From contig NC_088795.1 in NCBI RefSeq assembly GCF_011386835.1, positions 121,971,434 through 122,035,433 of the forward strand: a DNA stretch of 64,000 nucleotides. The letters are read 5' to 3'. This document shows, in pieces, positions 11,596 through 21,782 of this stretch. Made by a program: the position numbers and the translations under genes. Under the pieces are notes generated by a model. It was not told the DNA's origin. It made no database searches and saw only the letters and a list, made by a program, of their open reading frames with translations. The first letter of the stretch is position 1, and each line of letters begins with the position of its first letter. The DNA is from Chrysemys picta bellii. Taxonomy: Eukaryota > Chordata > Testudines > Emydidae.

Positions 11596-11748
11596 TCGCA
11601 TCTCAGGCATGCTAGTTTACTCGCCCTCTACTCATCTTGAGACATGTGCTTCTGTGGTTTAATTGTGTGGACAATGGGGGGATTATGAGACAAGCCGGCT
11701 CATGGATGCATGAACAGTGGCTAGTGTAGATGTATCCTATATCTCAGG

Positions 11749-12110
11749 GATCTCAAACTCAAGTCACCATGAGGGCCACATGAGGACTACTACATTGGCC
11801 GGAGGGCCGCATCACTGAAACCTTTTCATATAACGATGCAAAAGTATAGTCAAAAATGAAAAAAACGAAGAGTAAAACAGTATGCTATTAAAAGCCAATG
11901 TATTAATTTTTTAAAAACTGTAATGCGAAAAGTCAGTGCTAATTTTGACACTCATTTCATTTTTGGCCTCTTAGCTGGCAGCGTTTTGCATCAACCAGAG
12001 CATCAATATTAGGTTGGTTTCATCTCAGGATATCAAATCTCAGTGTTGCTTGCAAATTGTACCACATTCCATACAAAAAACTATACTAAGAGAATGTTAA
12101 GACTGCACAG
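11749..12110. mobile_element. hAT-like fragment
   Basis: It begins CAGGGATCTCAAACTC and contains GGCCGGAGGGCCGCATCA, an end type seen in reptile hAT repeats. No matching inverted end was found downstream, so it appears truncated. The interior is AT-rich with no coding capacity. Confidence 0.45.
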
Positions 12111-12323
12111 TTAAGCACATGCGCCAACATTAGGATTGCACACACAACTTTTACTCGGCCTCTTTGAGACTACGTGTTATCATGTAATCTTTTAATTACA
12201 GGGTCATGTACGGTTTCTCATATAATATATACCTTTTTTCTACACCCTTAAATTGTATAGCATCTTACAATGATTTTTCTACTGACTTTTCTACCTGATT
12301 TTCCACCTGGGTGTACTGACAAA

Positions 12324-12423
12324 GGGTCTGATCCTGTGAGGTCATGATCACCCTCAACTTTAATTGACTTCAAGGGGAGTTAAGGGTGCTCAGCACCTCA
12401 TAGAAGGAGCTTACGATCAGGCC
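12324..12423. repeat. Short palindromic repeat
   Basis: The left half (GGGTCTGATCCTGTGAGG, then ATCACCCTCAACTT) is the imperfect reverse complement of the right half (AAGGGTGCTCAGCACCTC, then CGATCAGGCCC). The centre is TTGACTTCAAGG. It looks like a degraded foldback MITE. Confidence 0.55.
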
Positions 12424-12544
12424 CAAATTGAGCCAAGGGTGAGATGAATTTGAATTTGACCCTTTTCAGTTTCAAACCCTTTTCAATGTATTACTTACTT
12501 TTTTACAGGCTTTTCTGTCCTGTCCATCACCACAGTATCAGAAC

Positions 12545-12548
<4 letters not shown>

Positions 12549-12593
<45 letters not shown>
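12549..12593. repeat. (TA)n microsatellite
   Basis: About 22 uninterrupted TA units. Likely length-variable between individuals. Confidence 0.97.
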
Positions 12594-12597
<4 letters not shown>

Positions 12598-12599
12598 GA

Positions 12600-15027
12600 A
12601 TTGATTCCATCAGGAGCCCTCCAATGGAGGTGGGCAGGTGTGTGTAGTACACTGCCTTCTTTATTCATAGAGGAAGTTATATAGAGGGATACATATTTTA
12701 GTTCAGTGGGTTACTCCAAGGATACTTTATGAAAGAAATCCTTTTTCTTAGCAATTTCATCCAGTCCTCAGCTTTATCTTTAACCTCCCTTAAAGAGTGA
12801 TTTTTAAATGCAGCTCTACCAAGGTCTGGCAGATGGAAAATCAATAAAAATAATAACAGTAGAATAGACTTTGCACGTAATAGTTCTTTGTATTGCTCCT
12901 TAATGGGAAATATACTTTCTTAATCTGAGAACCCAAGTCTCAAAGACATTTCCCTTCAGTAAACAAAGAAAACAGAATGCCCAGCCCAGGTCAGATTTTA
13001 TACAGAGTAAGAATCAGCACTTATATTCACTCCTGTGCAGACTATATTTGTGCTTAAAAACCTGACGACGAGATTGACCCTTTAGGCTCAGTGTGTAATT
13101 TTGTTGCCTCAGGAAGAAACTGTAATTCACAGTCACAATTCTTCTCCTGCTCCAGGTGAGAAGTAAATTACTGCAGCTCTTCCCCTGAAAGGGTGTGGCT
13201 TGAAATCAATGGTAAAGCTCCGACTGATATCACTGGGGCAGAATGAGGCACAGAGATTACACCTGGAAAGCATCACACCAGGACCCCAGATCTAGATAAG
13301 CTGAACAGAAGGTAGTGTCGGGGCCTCACTTCTCAGCTGGGCTGAGTAAAAGGAGGGCACAGTTTAGCCTTAATATGCTTAAAGTAAAAGCTAGCTGCCA
13401 GTGATTCCTTTTGAATTATACACAACAGAACTGCTTGTGTCTGGGAGGAGGAGGGAAATTGGTGAGACAGCAGAGCTATCATTAATTCAACAGCTTGGCA
13501 AGAGCTAGGTGGAGCTTAGGCACTCCAGGTAAATGTATACATTAGCTAGACACATGGTATCCTTTGTAGAATCTGGGTTTAAAAAGGAAACTATAAAATG
13601 CCTTATGAAACCCTCCGTTTTGATTGGTTAGTAGTCTTGGTGACATAGAAAGGTCTTTCTGCTTTTGTTTACTGACCTGATCACAAAGAAAAATACTGTA
13701 TCAGCAGAACTGGGCAAAATTGGGTGGCCATTTGAAAAGTAGGGCAATCATTGTAAAATCACAGAAGAGGGGCAGGAGCAGTACTTGAAACTACTTTCCC
13801 CTCCACATGGCTGGTCTGACCCCTATTCTTGCATAAGGAACATGTTTTTTTTCCCTCTACCAAGCAACTGAGGGGGAATAAAGACCATGGAGATTGGTCA
13901 GCAGAAAAAATATAAAGAGTATAAAAATTCAAACTACATTAATTCCCTAATTCATGCATGTAAAATCTCATGAAAAATAGACTAAACGTACTGAGTTTTA
14001 TTTCATAAAACAGATGTTTCTTGCTTTGAGCCTGGGGGTTTAGGAAAAAAACTCTTATTTTTTTGAACATTCTTGGGGAAATGACATCATTTTAGATTTT
14101 CTGGATTTGCAGCTCCTTGCTCTGCCATGTCAAAGATGATTACATCAGTAAGATTATATTATACTGTCCAGGTAACATAATACAATGTGATCAACACAGT
14201 GAGTCACTTATTGCAAGTCGCAAGCAGGCATCAATCTGAAAAGTCTGTTTCAACAAGCTTATCAAGAAAATTTTGGTATTTATACACACGGCTTGAAAAA
14301 TTCACTTGCCGGGGTGAATAAAACTCTCTTTGGCCGGTAAGTGATAGCCAACAGTAGGAGTAACCAAGCAAAACTGAGAAGCAGCCCAGTTCTGAAGAGC
14401 AGCAGTGTGAGGGCTCGGGGACTATTAAGTTTAATGTCAAGGTTCCTTAGAAGCTGACTGCTGAGACGTTATTGGAGAGAGAAGGGCATTTCTTCTCTCC
14501 CTGCCACAAAACACCTGCAACAGAACAATCAGAAATTGACTCTCTGCCACTGCTGACCCTGTTGCTCTTAAGACTCCAAGCAGCAACAGAGTGAGGCTTA
14601 GTGACTGCTGGGACTGAGAAAGCTGTTGAGAATGTTGTCAGTGTCACTCCTGAAGGTTTAGATGCTTCTTGGGAAAACTGTGTAGAGCAGCAGAGGGGAG
14701 GAGAACTGAAAAACTCAGGGGACCTATTCTCCTGCTGCAGGAAATGAGTAACTTCCTCTGAAGTTAATAAGAGTTAACCTGTTCCTTGTGGGTAGAGACT
14801 TGGGCCCCTGGCAAGAATACCAGTGTTGTCCCACATCCACTTCTCAACACCTATAAGTTAGCATCATCCGGGCACAGCTCCTGGACACCACTAGCGGAGG
14901 AGGGACAAGATAAATTGCCTCTTGGATAGTAAATGTGTTTCACAGGTACTGTTGTGCTTGGGGCAATGTTTCAAGTCCTGAATATTCAAAAAAAGTTGCT
15001 AATCTTAAAACAATAGAATCTATTTGG
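12600..15027. other. Unannotated unique sequence
   Basis: No recognisable gene. A TCAATGGTAAAGCTCCGACTG segment near 13207-13227 resembles the core of the palindromic repeat family. Minus-strand frames at 14231-14440 and 14447-14647 show no known domain and are treated as chance. Confidence 0.5.
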
Positions 15028-15137
15028 TGAGCCTGATTCCTCACTGTTACTCCAGTTTTATACCTATACAAGTCCCTTGAAATCAACAGTGTTTCACCAA
15101 GCAAAGATGGAGTAAAACAGTTCTGAATCAGATCCTG
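15028..15137. repeat. Degraded palindromic repeat
   Basis: GAGCCTGATTCCTCACTG at the left pairs imperfectly with AGTAAAACAGTTCTGAATCAG at the right. ACTCCAG/TGGAGT and TTTATACC pieces lie between. It resembles a widespread amniote foldback MITE (AATCAGGCCC ends). Confidence 0.45.
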
Positions 15138-15139
15138 CA

Positions 15140-16454
15140 TTTTCTTAAGTACTCCTCTCTGGAGATTGTCTAGTCTGCTGTCCATAAGACTACTTTGCAG
15201 ATTAGCAAGTAGAAAGGCTAATAATATATATGAATGCTACAAGTTTTCCCACTCTCCACGGATGCAAGAAGCATGTGTGGATTTCTTCACATCTTGGTTT
15301 TGGCCTTAGGTTGCGGGTAGCTATTGTTAATGCCTATTTAAATCAGAAGCTTATACATCCAATATATACAATACAAGCCTCTGAAATGCTATCACCATAC
15401 AATAAATTACTGGAACTTAACGCATGTATTGTATTGTTTATATGTGACACTTTACCTTGACCACGAGATGGCATTCCACATGGAGATATAAATAAAAAGC
15501 TTCAAATGCCAAGTGGACACTTCACCTACACAGGAAGTTGATCAGTGCCAAAAGATGTTCTATCTTGTGACAATGGGCAGAGACAGCGAGTGAAAACCAA
15601 GTGGATTTTCTCCTATTAAAAACAAAGGAAACAGATCCAGGCCAAACAAAGCCAACAAATAGCAAGAGCATCTTCAAAACAATTCCAGGAAGGCCATGGT
15701 ACAGCCTCGTTTGCAAATGTAAGCAATCAAGACCCAACTAGGAACATCTTCATGCAAAGAGAGGGGAGGATGTAAAAGGGGCAAAGTTCAATTTGATAAA
15801 TACCATTTTCTTTCTTTTCCCCATCCCTCTTTCCCCTGCTGTTAGGTACTGGCAGTGGGGCCACATGTCGAAGAGTTCTCTGAAGCCAGCCATTGCTTTG
15901 AGGGTTAGTGACCTGGGATAACCTTGAAATATCCTTGAGCCTTGGTAAACCTACAATGATATTCTGTCCATGACAAGACTGAGGCTAACTCAGATGAGAG
16001 CAGCTAGCTGGGTGCATTATGTTGGCAACTTGGAAAGTAAAGGATAGGACAAATAAGAGGTCTGCTGAGCAGAAGGAGGTACACTTTGGAGTAAAAAAAC
16101 ATCTTTGTTAAGAGTGCGCTATGATTAGCTAGTTGCCAGCTAGCCAGCAAGTGGTTTAGTTGCTTAAAACTCTTTGCCAGCTAGAGTGGAAAGACAATGT
16201 TGCTCTGCTATTTTTAATTTTAATAAATAATTTTATTTACCAAGTGTCTCTACCCCATCTGAGACACTGAGTGCTGAGCAAAATAAGTGACCCCAAAATA
16301 GGCTTTTAGGCATAAAATCCTCATTTTGGTCAATTGGTACAATGAATATAAAAATGTTCTGTTTCATAGTTTGTGTGTCTGCATGTGATAGCTATATTGG
16401 GGCTGGCCAGAAAACAACAATCCTGTTTTGTGAAAAAAGTTGTAGTTTTAAAAG
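15140..16454. other. Unannotated unique sequence
   Basis: No gene or element recognised. Short direct repeats of GCCAGCTAG cluster at about 16134-16185. Confidence 0.5.
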
Positions 16455-16575
16455 TTGTTTACATGGCACTCACTTGGGTTATGGGAAATCCAGGTTCAAG
16501 TCTGTGGAGCAGTGACATTTCAGGTGAGTGTCCTAATCGCTGGACTATTCTGGGATGGGTCTCTTTCTGGTTGTG
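16455..16575. repeat. tRNA-like foldback repeat
   Basis: GGCACTCACTTGGG-TATGGG-ATCCAGGTTCAAGTC contains a B-box-like GGTTCAAGTC. It is followed after a short spacer by the inverted GAGTGTCCTAATCGCTGGACTAT. The second part is complementary in type to the GTAGTCCAGTGGTTAGG segment at 58150-58167. The family therefore consists of tRNA-like arms in opposite orientation. Not a functional tRNA: no cloverleaf can be drawn. Confidence 0.45.
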
Positions 16576-17128
16576 AGCAGAAATTCCCAACACAATTGTT
16601 GTCAAATTACGTACATGTAGGACTTGGTCCTCTGCCCTTGGAAATGTAATAGAAGTTTTGCAATGGAAGGATCAAAGACAGAATGTAGTGCTTATCTTCC
16701 CCTCCCGCCATTGCCTAAGGGCAGGAGACAGTACATAGCATACCACAATAGTACAAGTGGTGCCTTTTGGATAGGCTGGCTCTGATTGGAAAGTTATCTT
16801 ATTGTAAATTCGCTCACGGTACTCTCCACTTCATCAGAATCACGGCCACAGCTTTCTCCTGCTGTGCTGCTGCCATTAGAGGATGCAGCCCTGAAGGGCT
16901 CCATGCCTCATAGTTAGACAAATCACAGGGAAGATGCTAATAGCTAGACATGTTGATTGTGTTTACATCAGAGCATAATGGGAAAATCTTTTGGGAGATA
17001 TTGACCCAAGCCCAAGTGGCCCGTGTAGAAGTTATTCAAACAGTGCTGCCGCTATATCTAGAGTGGATGGTTCTATTGACATTGTTCCTTAGGCTGTTAC
17101 TGATTTGAGATGTTCTTGTCCATTTGCC
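16576..17128. other. Unannotated spacer
   Basis: No gene or repeat recognised between the tRNA-like repeat and the CR1 3' end. Confidence 0.5.
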
Positions 17129-17345
17129 GTTTAGAATCATGGAATATTAGGGTTGGAAGAGACCTCAGGAGGTCATCTAGTCCAATCCCCTGCTCAAATT
17201 AAATCATCCCAGCCAGGGCTTTGTCAAGCCTGACCTTAAAAACCTCTTAGGAAGGAGATTCCACCACCTCCATAGGTAACCCATTCCAATGCTTCACCAC
17301 CCTCCCAGTGAAATAGTGTTTCCTAATATCCAACCTAGACCTCCC

Positions 17346-18110
17346 CTACTGCAACTTGAGACCATTGCTTGTTGTTCTGTCATCTGCTACCACTGAGAAC
17401 AGCCTAGCTCCATCCTCTTTGGAACCTCCCTTCAGGTAGTTGAAGGCTGCTATCAAATCCCCCCTCACTCTTCTCTTCTGCAGACTAAATAACCCCAGTT
17501 CCCTCAGCCTCTCTTTGTAAGTCATGTGTCCCAGCCCCCTAATCATTGTCATTGCTCTCCGCTGGACTCTCTCCAATTTGTCCACATCCCTTCTGTAGTG
17601 GGGGGACCAAAACTGGAAACAATACTCCAGGTGTGGCTTCACCAGTGTCAAATAGAGGGGAATAGTCACTTCCCTCGATCTACTGGCAATGCTCCTACTA
17701 ATACAGCCCAATATGCCGTTGGCCTTCTTGGCAACAAGGACACACTGCTGACTCATATCCAGCTTCTTGTCCACTGTAATCACCAGGTCCTTTTCTGCAG
17801 AACTGCTGCTTACCCAGTCGGCCCCCAGCCTGTAGTGGTGCATGGGATTCTTCCTTCCTAAGTGTAGGACTCTGCACTTGTCCTTGTTGAACCTCATCAG
17901 ATTTCTTTTGGCCCAATCCTCCAATTTGTCTAGGTCACTCTGGACCCTATCCCTACCCTCCGGTGTATCTACCTCTCCCCCCAGCTTAGTTTCATCTACG
18001 AACTTGCTGAGACTGCAATTCATCCCATCATCCAGATTGTTATAAAGATGTTGAACAAAATCGGCCCCAGGACTGACCTCTGGGGCACTCCGGTTGATAC
18101 AAGCTGCCAA
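17346..18110 (-). pseudogene. CR1 reverse transcriptase, core to C-terminus
   Basis: A 254-codon frame that starts just before the catalytic motif. The normal FADD box is FVDE (residues 37-40) here, so an essential aspartate is lost. Downstream blocks are intact in order: LDKLEDWAKRNLMRFNKDKCRVLHLGRKNP, the GCISRSIASRSREV thumb region, TLVKPHLEYCFQFWSP, and KLERVQRRAMTMIRGLGHMTYKERL. The next upstream pieces are in other frames. It would copy LINE RNA in an intact element; this one cannot. Confidence 0.88.
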
Positions 18111-18310
18111 CTAGACATTGATCACAACCCGTTGAGCCCGACAATCTACCCAGCTTTCTATCCACCTTTTATAATCCATTCATCCAATCCATACTTCTTT
18201 AACTTGTTGGCAAGAACATAGTGCTTTGCCAAAGTCAAGATATATCACATCCACGACTTTCCCCATATCTACAAAGCCAATTATCTCATCATAGAAGGCA
18301 ATCAGGTTGG

Positions 18311-19107
18311 TCAAGCATGACTTGCCCTTGTGAATCCATGTTGACTGTTCCTGATCACCCTTCTCTCCTCCAAGTGCTTTAAAATGGATTTCTTGAGGAC
18401 CTGCTCCTTGATTTTGTCGGGGACTGAAGTCAGGTTGACTGGTCCGTAGTTTCCTGGGTTCTCTTTTTTCCCTTTTTTAAATATGGGCACTATATTTGCC
18501 TTTTCCCGATCGTCCGGGACCCCACCCCTCCCCGATTGCCACGAATTTTCAAAGATAATGGCCAATGGCTCTGCAATCACATCAGCCAACTCCCTCAGTA
18601 CCTTGGATTCATTAGATCTATACCCATGGACTTGTGCACATCCAGCTTTTCTAAATAGTCCTTAACCTGTTCTTTCACCACTGAGGGTTGCTCACCTCTT
18701 CCCCATACTGTGTTGCCCAGTGCAGCAGTCTGGGAGCTGACCTTGTCTGTGAAGACTGAGGCAAAAAAAGCATTGAGTACTTCTGCATTTTCCACATCAT
18801 TTGTCACTAGGTTGCCTCCCCCATTCAGTAAGGGTCCCACACTTTCCCTGACCACCTTCTTGTTGCTAACATTCCTGTAGAAACACTTCTTATTACCCTT
18901 CACGTCCCTTGCTAGTGGCAACTCCATTTGAGCCTTGGCCTTTCTGATTACACCCCTGCATGATCTAGCAATATTTTTATACTCCTCCCTAGTCATCTGT
19001 CCAAATTTCCACTTCTTGTAAACTTCCTTTTTGAGTTTAAGCTCACTGAAGATTTCACTGTTAAGCCAAGCTGGTAGCCTGCCGTATTTGCTATTCTTTC
19101 TGCACAT
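18311..19107 (-). pseudogene. CR1 ORF2 linker and RT N-terminus (two frames)
   Basis: Two adjacent frames meet near 18592 with a shift. The upstream one (170 codons) has [24 protein letters not shown], the FYRNVSNKK block, [11 protein letters not shown] and [21 protein letters not shown]. The downstream one (92 codons) has EPLAIIFENSW, NIVPIFKKGKKENPGNYGPV and [18 protein letters not shown], which is the entry to the RT fingers/palm. Both match the same stretch of the copy at 55236-55800. Confidence 0.85.
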
Positions 19108-19116
19108 CAGGATTGT

Positions 19117-19934
19117 TTATTCCTGCACCCTCAATAAGGCGTCTTTAAAATATAGCCAGCTCTCCTGGACTCCTTTCCCCCTCATATTAGCCTCCCAGGG
19201 GATTATGCCCATCAGTTCCCTAAGGGAGTCTAAGTCTTCTTTTCTGAACTCCAGGATCCGTATTTTGCTACTCTCCTTTCTTCCTTTTGTCAGGATCCTG
19301 AACTCAACCATCTCATGGTCACTGCTGCCTAGGTTGCCACCCACTTCTACTTCCCCTACCAATTCTTCCCTGTTTGTAAGCAGCAGGTCAAGAGAAGCAC
19401 GACCCCTAGTTGGTTCCTCCAGCACTTGTACCAGGAAGTTGTCCCCAACATTCTCCAAAAACTTCCTGTGCATTGCTCTCCAGCAGATGTCAGGGTGATT
19501 GAAGTCCCCCATTAGAACCAGGGCCTGTGATCTGGAAACTTCAGTTAGTTGACCGAAGAAAGCCTCCTCTTCCTCATCCTTCTGATCCGGTGATCTATAG
19601 CACACGCCCACCACAACATCACCCTTGTTGCTCTCACCTCTACATTTAACCCACAGACTCTGAACAGGCTTTTCTCCAGTTTCATACTGGAGCTCTGAGC
19701 AATCATACCGCTCTCTTATATACATGCAACTCCTGCACCTTTCCTCCTGTACCTGTCCTTCCTGAACAGTTTATACCCATCCATGACAGTGCTCCAGTCA
19801 TGTGAACTGCCCCACCAAATTTCTGTTATTTCAGTCACATCATAGTTCCTTGAATGTGCCAGAACTTCCAATTCCTCCTGCTTGTTTCCCAGACTTCTTG
19901 TGTTCATATACATGCATCTAAGATAACTAGCCAA
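19117..19934 (-). pseudogene. CR1 APE-type endonuclease (two frames)
   Basis: The first piece (19934-19716) has YMNTRSLGNKQEEL and EIWWGSSHDWSTVMDGY, the N-terminal nuclease blocks; the usual ITE(T)WW is ITEIWW. The second (19725-19117, 202 codons) has the catalytic GDFN at residues 73-76, LDLLLT at 112-117 and SSDH at 134-137, the three signatures of apurinic/apyrimidinic-like LINE endonucleases. The two frames overlap by 10 bases at 19716-19725, so a frameshift separates them. In a live element this enzyme nicks the genomic target to start reverse transcription. Confidence 0.87.
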
Positions 19935-19950
19935 TTGCCCTTCTTTCTCA

Positions 19951-20136
19951 AAAAGAAGAACAGGAGTACTTGTGGCACCTTAGAGACTAACAAATTTATT
20001 AGAGCATAAGCTTTCGTGGACTACAGCCCACTTCTTCGGATGCATATAGGTAATAAATTTGTTAGTCTCTAAGGTGCCACAAGTACTCCTGTTCTTCTTT
20101 TTGCGGATACAGACTAACACGGCTGCTACTCTGAAA
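19951..20136. mobile_element. Rearranged tRNA-related SINE with a 52-bp perfect inverted repeat
   Basis: The element is flanked by the 12-base direct repeat CCTTCTTTCTCA at 19939-19950 and 20137-20148, which proves insertion into CR1. Counting the last base of the left repeat, bases 19950-20001 are the exact reverse complement of 20051-20102. The 49-base spacer (20002-20050) holds AGCTTTCGTGGACTAC and GGATGCATA. The right end read on the minus strand is GTTTCAGAGTAGCAGC, the head I associate with a turtle SINE. A normal copy would have head, body and tail in one direction. Here the tail plus an extra copy of the body is inverted. Transcribed, it would form a long hairpin. Confidence 0.85.
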
Positions 20137-20280
20137 CCTTCTTTCTCAGTATGAATCAGGAGGCTTCCCATCTTGTACCCTCCTCCTTATGTTTCCTCCC
20201 AATATCCCACTTACCTCTGGGCTTAGGTCACCATCCCCTGGTGAACCTAGTTTCTTCCTCTGTTCTTGAGAGTTCAATTT

Positions 20281-21700
20281 AGAGCCTCAAGGGTTGTGTA
20301 GTTGCTGCTGCAAACATGCCAATTAGACTGTTTTAGAAGTCTAAGGAAAGTGCAGTATCTATTTTAAATTAATAATAAAGCTCTATGGCTTTTGGCCAAG
20401 GATGTGGTGCTGCAAGCGTGAAAATGAAATTGAATAGACTAGAGGGAAATAGAGAGTCCACCTAGAAGGCAGTTTTTGAGTTGTGCTGCTATCTGGATTC
20501 ATTCTATGTGGGGGGTATATTATTATTCCTGACTTAAAGAAGTTTTAAGAGACATTAGTTTTATTTCAAATGACAAATAGAAACTAGGGGCGGGATTAGC
20601 CATGAGGAAAATCCAAGGTGTGCCTTTGGTGGTGAAAATGTTAAGATCTTTAAAGATGACAATAAAGGTTAAGAAGGAAAATATTGGTCTTCTATATAAA
20701 TCAGTGCTACCCAGAGCTCTGACTAGCTCTCAGACTGCCCAGATTTTCTGTGCATTTCCATATTTTGATGTGGGGCAGGGGAGAGGGAGGGTTTCTGTGT
20801 AGCTGGTGTTTTTCCTACACAGGAGACCCCATTGATAGATTTCAGTTTCCACGTTTTCTTCTGCTTTTTTGTAGGATTGTTAAGGTTTTCCTCGGGACTG
20901 TAACTGTCTTTTGGTTACATTCAGAAAGGAACAACTGCTTTTTCTTTTCTTCATTTAGCTTAGGAACCTCAGACATAAGTTTATATATCACAGGCAATTA
21001 ACCAAGGTAATTACAGAGGATATTCTTCTGTCATTGAGTTCTCGGGGAAATCTTGGCAGGAGCTCTTCAGTGCTACAGGTACATACAGGGATACACCCAG
21101 AATGATACATGCTGATTACTTACGCTGCTGCAGAGTGGGTCAGTAAAAACATTCAGCCTCTTCATTATCTGTCCCTGCCGTGATGAACAGAGAAATGGGA
21201 CTCTTGCTTTGCCCACTCCAGCACAACTTCCCAAACAGGTTGCAGATTCCTGGTGAGGAAAGCAGGGAGTTAGTGTAAGAAAACATTTAGAATACCATAA
21301 ATTACCTGAATTACCTGTTTGTTTTTTATTCATGAAAATATTTTGTTTGTTGTTGTTATAGGGAGTATGAACAATTGGAGGAAAGCGAAACTGTGAGGGG
21401 GAGGTGCATTAGGGCCTGACCTAACACCTATTTAAGTCAGTGGAAAGATTCTCATTGATGCCAGCGGGCATTGCATCAAACCCCAAAATATCCTTTATCT
21501 TCATCTCCTTGTCTGTGCCCTTTGCACGCTCCCCTGCAGTGAGTAGTTAGCCCTCTGTAGATAAACTTTAGCCTGCTCCCAAAAATGCAGTCGCCCTTCG
21601 TTCAATATTGAGTTAGGTCACACTAGGAGCTGCATATTTTTTTCAGTCTTTCCAAGTAAGTCAGTAATTCTAGAACTGATTAACTTGAGTTCTCTAATTT
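20281..21700. other. Unannotated unique sequence
   Basis: No gene or element recognised. Short open frames at 20602-20802 and 20750-21001 have no recognisable domain. Confidence 0.5.
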
Positions 21701-21724
21701 TGTGGGTTCTCTAATCTTAGTGGG

Positions 21725-21782
21725 TTCTCTAATTTTGAACCCACTTGAACTGTGCTGTTCAAGTGGGTTCAAAATTAGAGAA
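21725..21782. repeat. Perfect 26-bp hairpin with 6-base loop
   Basis: Bases 21725-21750 are the exact reverse complement of 21757-21782, with the loop TGTGCT. Just upstream (21690-21730) the left-arm start, GGGTTCTCTAAT, is repeated three times in the same orientation. No larger transposon structure is seen. It could be a template-switch product or a recently made small foldback. Confidence 0.92.

Larger units (their letters stand above)
17132..20280 (-). mobile_element. CR1 LINE copy 3, most complete copy (minus strand)
   Basis: The 3' end is at about 17132, where the minus strand reads ATTCCATGATTCT, the degenerate terminal octamer repeat typical of CR1. Going 5' there are the RT C-terminus and core (18110-17346), RT N-terminus (18589-18311), ORF2 linker (19107-18595), endonuclease (19934-19117) and the ORF1/ORF2 junction (20149-20280). 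A SINE (19951-20136) splits the element near the endonuclease start. Stops and frameshifts between pieces make it inactive. The sequence is close to the plus-strand copy at 55236-56903, so both belong to one subfamily. Confidence 0.88.

Noticed and set aside
11309..11615. Arg/Pro/Phe-rich frames around 11.4 kb on both strands
   Set aside because: They are translations of the A-run and GC-rich parts of the hAT MITE.
12549..12593. The (TA)n tract as a regulatory element
   Set aside because: It is a plain dinucleotide microsatellite with no other supporting signal.
16455..16575. Possible tRNA gene because of a GGTTCAAGTC B-box
   Set aside because: No cloverleaf can be folded and the segment is a foldback repeat with a second inverted tRNA-like arm.
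19980..20171. A 63-codon minus-strand frame across the SINE
   Set aside because: It reads through the foldback SINE and its CR1 junction; the apparent protein is a product of the insertion.
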